Below, in pieces: positions 61,128 to 64,000 of a DNA stretch of 64,000 bases. Numbering within the stretch: the stretch's first letter is position 1; each line of letters starts with the position of its first letter. The position numbers and the translations under genes are program-made. Below the pieces are notes generated by a model. That model saw nothing but the letters and a program-made list of their open reading frames with translations. It did no database searches and was not told the DNA's origin. This DNA is from Nocardia sp. CY41 (GTDB lineage: Bacteria; Actinomycetota; Actinomycetes; Mycobacteriales; Mycobacteriaceae): NCBI RefSeq assembly GCF_009829325.1, contig NZ_VUOS01000023.1:62001-126000 (forward strand). Reading direction: 5' to 3'.

Positions 61128-63638
61128 TCAGCCGTCGGCGTCGATCTTTCGCTCAGCCGCTTCCCCAGCGTCATCGCGGTTTCCGTCAGAGCCGGTGCCC
61201 GCGTCGGCGAAGGCCCGGGCATAGCGGGTTCCGGCCAAGAGCAGCAGGATGCCGACGATCAGGAACGCCGCGACGCGGACCAAGCCGTCCAGGGTGGCCA
61301 GGTCGAAGAGGAACAGTTTCGCCAATGCGGCTGCGGTGACCAGGAGACCGGAGCCCAGCGCGAGTTTGGCGACCGCAGGTGCGTCGGCGAGTTCGCGAAG
61401 TCCGAACAGGAGTGCGCCGGTCGCGGCCGCCATCCAGAGGATGGTCGCGGCGCTGTGGCCGAGGAGGAACCCGTTCGGCGTGCCGGTCGCGACGCCGATC
61501 GAGACCGTCACCGTGGTCACCGCGTAGAGTCCCGCGACGCTCGCGGCGATCCACGGCCACGCACTGCCCCGGGCAAGGCCGGGCAGCCGCCGCGCGCACC
61601 AGAGCGCCGCGGCCACCACACCGAGGGCCAGTACCGCCCCGAGCACGCTCGCCACACCGAGGCTCGCCTCCGAGCGATGCTGCGAAGCGAGGACTTCGGG
61701 GCTCGCGACGTTCAGCAACGCGAAGCCGCCGAGCACCGCGAAGGCCGTGCCGAGGCCCGCCGCCGGACGCGACCTCCGCTGGCCCGCCACGCCGAGGAAG
61801 GCCGACGCCACCAGGAGCAAGGCCGTGGGCAGCGTCCGCGTCTCGGTCGCGCCGACGCACGCCTCGAGCAGCGCGATCGAGCCGGCGAGGGCCGCCACGA
61901 GCGCGGTATGCCCCGGAATTCGCAGAAGCGCATGCAGTTTCGGCACCAGAGTCACCGCAGCGAGGAGCAAGAGCACCGTCGCGATGATCGACGCCACCGA
62001 CACGGTGACGACTCGTTGCTCGTACATCCCCGGAGCGACGAGGATCGGCACGAGCGCCGCCGCCATCGTCGACGAGGCGGTGAGATCGGCGGCCCGGCGC
62101 CGGACGACGACGATCGTCCCGGTGACTCCGACCAGTGCGACCGCCGCCGCGGCCGCGAGAACCCAGGCGCGCTCCGCGGCCGCGGGCGTACCGAGGGCCG
62201 CCCCCGTGACGAACGCGAGCGTCGCCAGTACGGCCGGCAATGTCCGTGCCACGTGCAGATACGGCCAGTTCCTGGCCAATTGCACCGGTACGCAGGCGCA
62301 CTGCAACACGATCAAGAACGCGAGGAGCACCGGCCGCGTGGTCAGCACCGGAGACAGCGCCGCCGCGGCGAGCACGACCAGCACCGCCAAAGGCTGTGCA
62401 CGCCATTGCATCGCCAGCCCGACGCCCGCGGCGGCGACACCGAAGGCGACGGCGAGCCCGAACACCGGGTGCAGCCAGTGGTAGACGGCCGTCACCGCGA
62501 CGACGTCGAGGTAAGCGCCCGCGATACCGGTGACGGCCAGCGCGATACCACCGACCCGCCCGCCGGTCCGCTGGAAGACCCGCACGCCCGCGCCCACGAG
62601 CGCGACCGAGAAAACCGCACCGGCAACCACTCTCGGTACCGGTCCGAAGAAACCCGCCTGCGCGGCCAGGACCAGCAGCATCGCGACGCCGATCAACGTC
62701 ACCGCGACACCGGCCAGCGCCAGGATCCGGCTGATCACGCCGTCGCGCTGCCACCACGGCGTGTGCGGCACCGGTGGCCTCACGCGCGGTGGTACGGGAG
62801 GACGAGGCGGAATCGGCCCCTGCGCGTTCGGCGGCCACGGAGCGCCACCCCACGCGCCGCCGGGCGGCGGGGCGAAACGCGGAACGTACGCGGGCTGCGG
62901 AGGGGGAACCGGCATACCGGTCGTCGGCGCGTAACCCGGCCAGGGCGGCATCACCGGTGGGACCGAATCGGACGATCCCGTGTTTACGCCGCTGGTGGTC
63001 CCCTGGGCCGCACCGGACGACGCACTCCTACCGGAACGGCCACCCACGGACGCATCGTCCGTATCCGACGGCACCGCGACCGGAACAACGGGCGCATCGG
63101 CTGCCGCTTCACCGGGAACTTCGAGCGCCGGGCCGCCGGTTCCGCCAGGTACGGAACCGATCGCCTCTCCCGACGCCGGCTCGCGCGCTGCCCCGGTCCC
63201 GGGCACACCCGGCGTACCGGACGCCCACCCGCGAGCCGCGTCCCTCCCGGGCACATCCTGCGCGCCGGATACCGACCCGGCCCCTGGCACACCCGGCGCA
63301 CCGAGTCGCCACGCACGAGCAGCATCCCTCTCGGGCACACCCGGCGTACCGGAGTCCGACCGTTGCGTTTCCTCTGCGCCAGGCGCACCCGATAACCGCC
63401 CGCCAGTTACGTCAGCCCCGTACGCACCCGGCCAACCGGATACCGGCCCACCCGCTCGCCCTGGCACGGGCGCATTCGATGTCCATGCGCCGGAATCCCC
63501 CTGAAGGCCGGTCGTTTCCGCGGTGACCTGCTCACGCAGCAGATCCAGATCCCGTCCGAGCACGCCCAGCCGCGTTCCCAAGGTGGTGAACTCGCCGGAG
63601 AGCCGCGCGAGCAGCGCCGGATCGATGGAGGTAGTCAT
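61128..63638 (-). CDS. Giant DUF2339 membrane protein
   Basis: An 836-aa protein. Residues about 1-45 form a helical, coiled-coil-like head, 46-290 a Gly/Pro/Ala-rich unordered stretch with imperfect repeats, and the rest about twenty membrane helices of the DUF2339 type. DUF2339 proteins occur in many bacteria and are of unknown function. The ATG is at 63638. The gene is convergent with mmpL3. Confidence 0.82.
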   Translation of the reverse strand: MTTSIDPALLARLSGEFTTLGTRLGVLGRDLDLLREQVTAETTGLQGDSGAWTSNAPVPGRAGGPVSGWPGAYGADVTGGRLSGAPGAEETQRSDSGTPGVPERDAARAWRLGAPGVPGAGSVSGAQDVPGRDAARGWASGTPGVPGTGAAREPASGEAIGSVPGGTGGPALEVPGEAAADAPVVPVAVPSDTDDASVGGRSGRSASSGAAQGTTSGVNTGSSDSVPPVMPPWPGYAPTTGMPVPPPQPAYVPRFAPPPGGAWGGAPWPPNAQGPIPPRPPVPPRVRPPVPHTPWWQRDGVISRILALAGVAVTLIGVAMLLVLAAQAGFFGPVPRVVAGAVFSVALVGAGVRVFQRTGGRVGGIALAVTGIAGAYLDVVAVTAVYHWLHPVFGLAVAFGVAAAGVGLAMQWRAQPLAVLVVLAAAALSPVLTTRPVLLAFLIVLQCACVPVQLARNWPYLHVARTLPAVLATLAFVTGAALGTPAAAERAWVLAAAAAVALVGVTGTIVVVRRRAADLTASSTMAAALVPILVAPGMYEQRVVTVSVASIIATVLLLLAAVTLVPKLHALLRIPGHTALVAALAGSIALLEACVGATETRTLPTALLLVASAFLGVAGQRRSRPAAGLGTAFAVLGGFALLNVASPEVLASQHRSEASLGVASVLGAVLALGVVAAALWCARRLPGLARGSAWPWIAASVAGLYAVTTVTVSIGVATGTPNGFLLGHSAATILWMAAATGALLFGLRELADAPAVAKLALGSGLLVTAAALAKLFLFDLATLDGLVRVAAFLIVGILLLLAGTRYARAFADAGTGSDGNRDDAGEAAERKIDADG
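63195..63352 (-). repeat. Imperfect repeats inside the DUF2339 gene
   Basis: Copies of a GGCACACCCGGCGTACCGG-like unit start near 63201, 63249, 63285 and 63333 (spacings 48, 36 and 48 nt, in frame). They encode the PGVPG-rich segment. Confidence 0.55.
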
Positions 63639-63779
63639 GACTTCATGCTGGTTTCCGCGCCGCGCGCGGGCATGAGTAGTTACCCCTGGTAGACGGACGG
63701 GTTCTACCCTGCTTCCGACCAGCCGGCCCGACCGGCCCGCACCCGGGGCAGTCGGATGCGGACCGGTCGCGCCAGGTGG

Positions 63780-64000
63780 TCAGTGCGCGCGGAGTCCGAC
63801 CACCTCGTGCACGGCGTCGATCACCGCGCCGCGCGGCGGCATGCGCAGGACGCCCGGCGCCGGTTCACCCGCCCAGTGCCAGCCCAGCGACGAATCGGAG
63901 CTGGGGAGCACGACGATGCGACCGCCGGGGACCACGGTGACCCCGTGACCGGCGAGGCAGCGTCGGACCGGGACCTCCACCGGCCGAGCCGGGCTCGGGG
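63780..64000 (-). CDS. Partial gene at the window edge, function unknown
   Basis: The C-terminal part of a protein read up to the window edge without a stop. The last residues are CLAGHGVTVVPGGRIVVLP, ending VIDAVHEVVGLRAH. A GTG at 63980 lies in frame, but the open frame continues past it, so the true start is probably outside. No family was recognised. Confidence 0.5.
   Translation of the reverse strand, partial: PSPARPVEVPVRRCLAGHGVTVVPGGRIVVLPSSDSSLGWHWAGEPAPGVLRMPPRGAVIDAVHEVVGLRAH

Noticed and set aside
61116..63395. 759-residue plus-strand frame antisense to the DUF2339 gene
   Set aside because: Composed mainly of Arg/Gly/His repeats; the membrane protein on the other strand is the real gene.

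Overview
The window reads as chromosomal DNA of a mycolic-acid actinobacterium, most likely Nocardia or a close relative. It is very GC-rich, has many GTG starts and many leaderless genes, and carries core mycomembrane and cell-wall genes: mmpL3, the arabinofuranosyltransferase aftD with its DUF2613 partner, the DUF3068 envelope cluster, and fadE5/fadA2/fabG4/htdX. No rRNA, tRNA, prophage, insertion sequence or CRISPR array was seen.

The backbone is collinear, by recollection of gene order, with the Mycobacterium tuberculosis stretch Rv0244c to Rv0206c. Left to right: fadE5, fadA2, fabG4, htdX, a TetR regulator (Rv0238-like), an LpqI-like GH3 enzyme, DUF2613, aftD, an acyltransferase (Rv0228-like), DUF3068 (Rv0227c-like), a membrane protein (Rv0226c-like), a glycosyltransferase (Rv0225-like), a methyltransferase (Rv0224c-like), an aldehyde dehydrogenase (Rv0223c-like), PEP carboxykinase, a GTPase-like pair (Rv0209/Rv0210-like), trmB, a NYN protein and mmpL3. 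Accessory genes sit between these anchors.

Region by region. 1-12 kb: accessory metabolism, with a DszC/SfnB-type flavoprotein, a lipoprotein, a MazF/RHH toxin-antitoxin pair, a thiolase-like/crotonase/TetR operon with a divergent crotonase, a secreted DUF4185 protein, a truncated erythromycin-esterase-like gene, a methyltransferase and a hydrolase. 12-27 kb: lipid module (fadE5; divergent fadA2 and fabG4-htdX) with an XRE regulator, a second DUF4185 protein, a VanW protein and 6-phosphogluconate dehydrogenase inserted, then a DUF5685 protein with an extremely Cys-rich tail, the TetR regulator and the GH3 lipoprotein. 27-35 kb: a protein with a cold-shock-like C-terminal domain, a universal stress protein, isochorismate synthase, DUF2613-aftD and a DinB-like protein. 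35-47 kb: envelope glycoconjugate genes (acyltransferase, DUF3068, flippase-like protein, multi-pass membrane protein, GT4 glycosyltransferase, methyltransferase) and the aldehyde dehydrogenase. 47-64 kb: a GlxA-type regulator, an HD protein, PEPCK, the GTPase-like pair, an SDR, a LIP-family lipase, the trmB-NYN-mmpL3 operon, a giant DUF2339 membrane protein and a gene cut by the window edge.

The most distinctive regulatory signal is a shared operator, TTAC-N6-GTAA, found upstream of fadE5, in the centre of the fadA2/fabG4 divergent promoter inside a perfect 15-bp-arm palindrome, and over the promoter of the nearby TetR gene. This suggests that this TetR protein governs the whole lipid module. 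Other readable controls are a MerR-type promoter at 42.05 kb, a palindrome in front of the thiolase-like operon at 7.57 kb, and two KstR-like boxes before the aldehyde dehydrogenase. Seven strong hairpin terminators separate convergent or terminal units.
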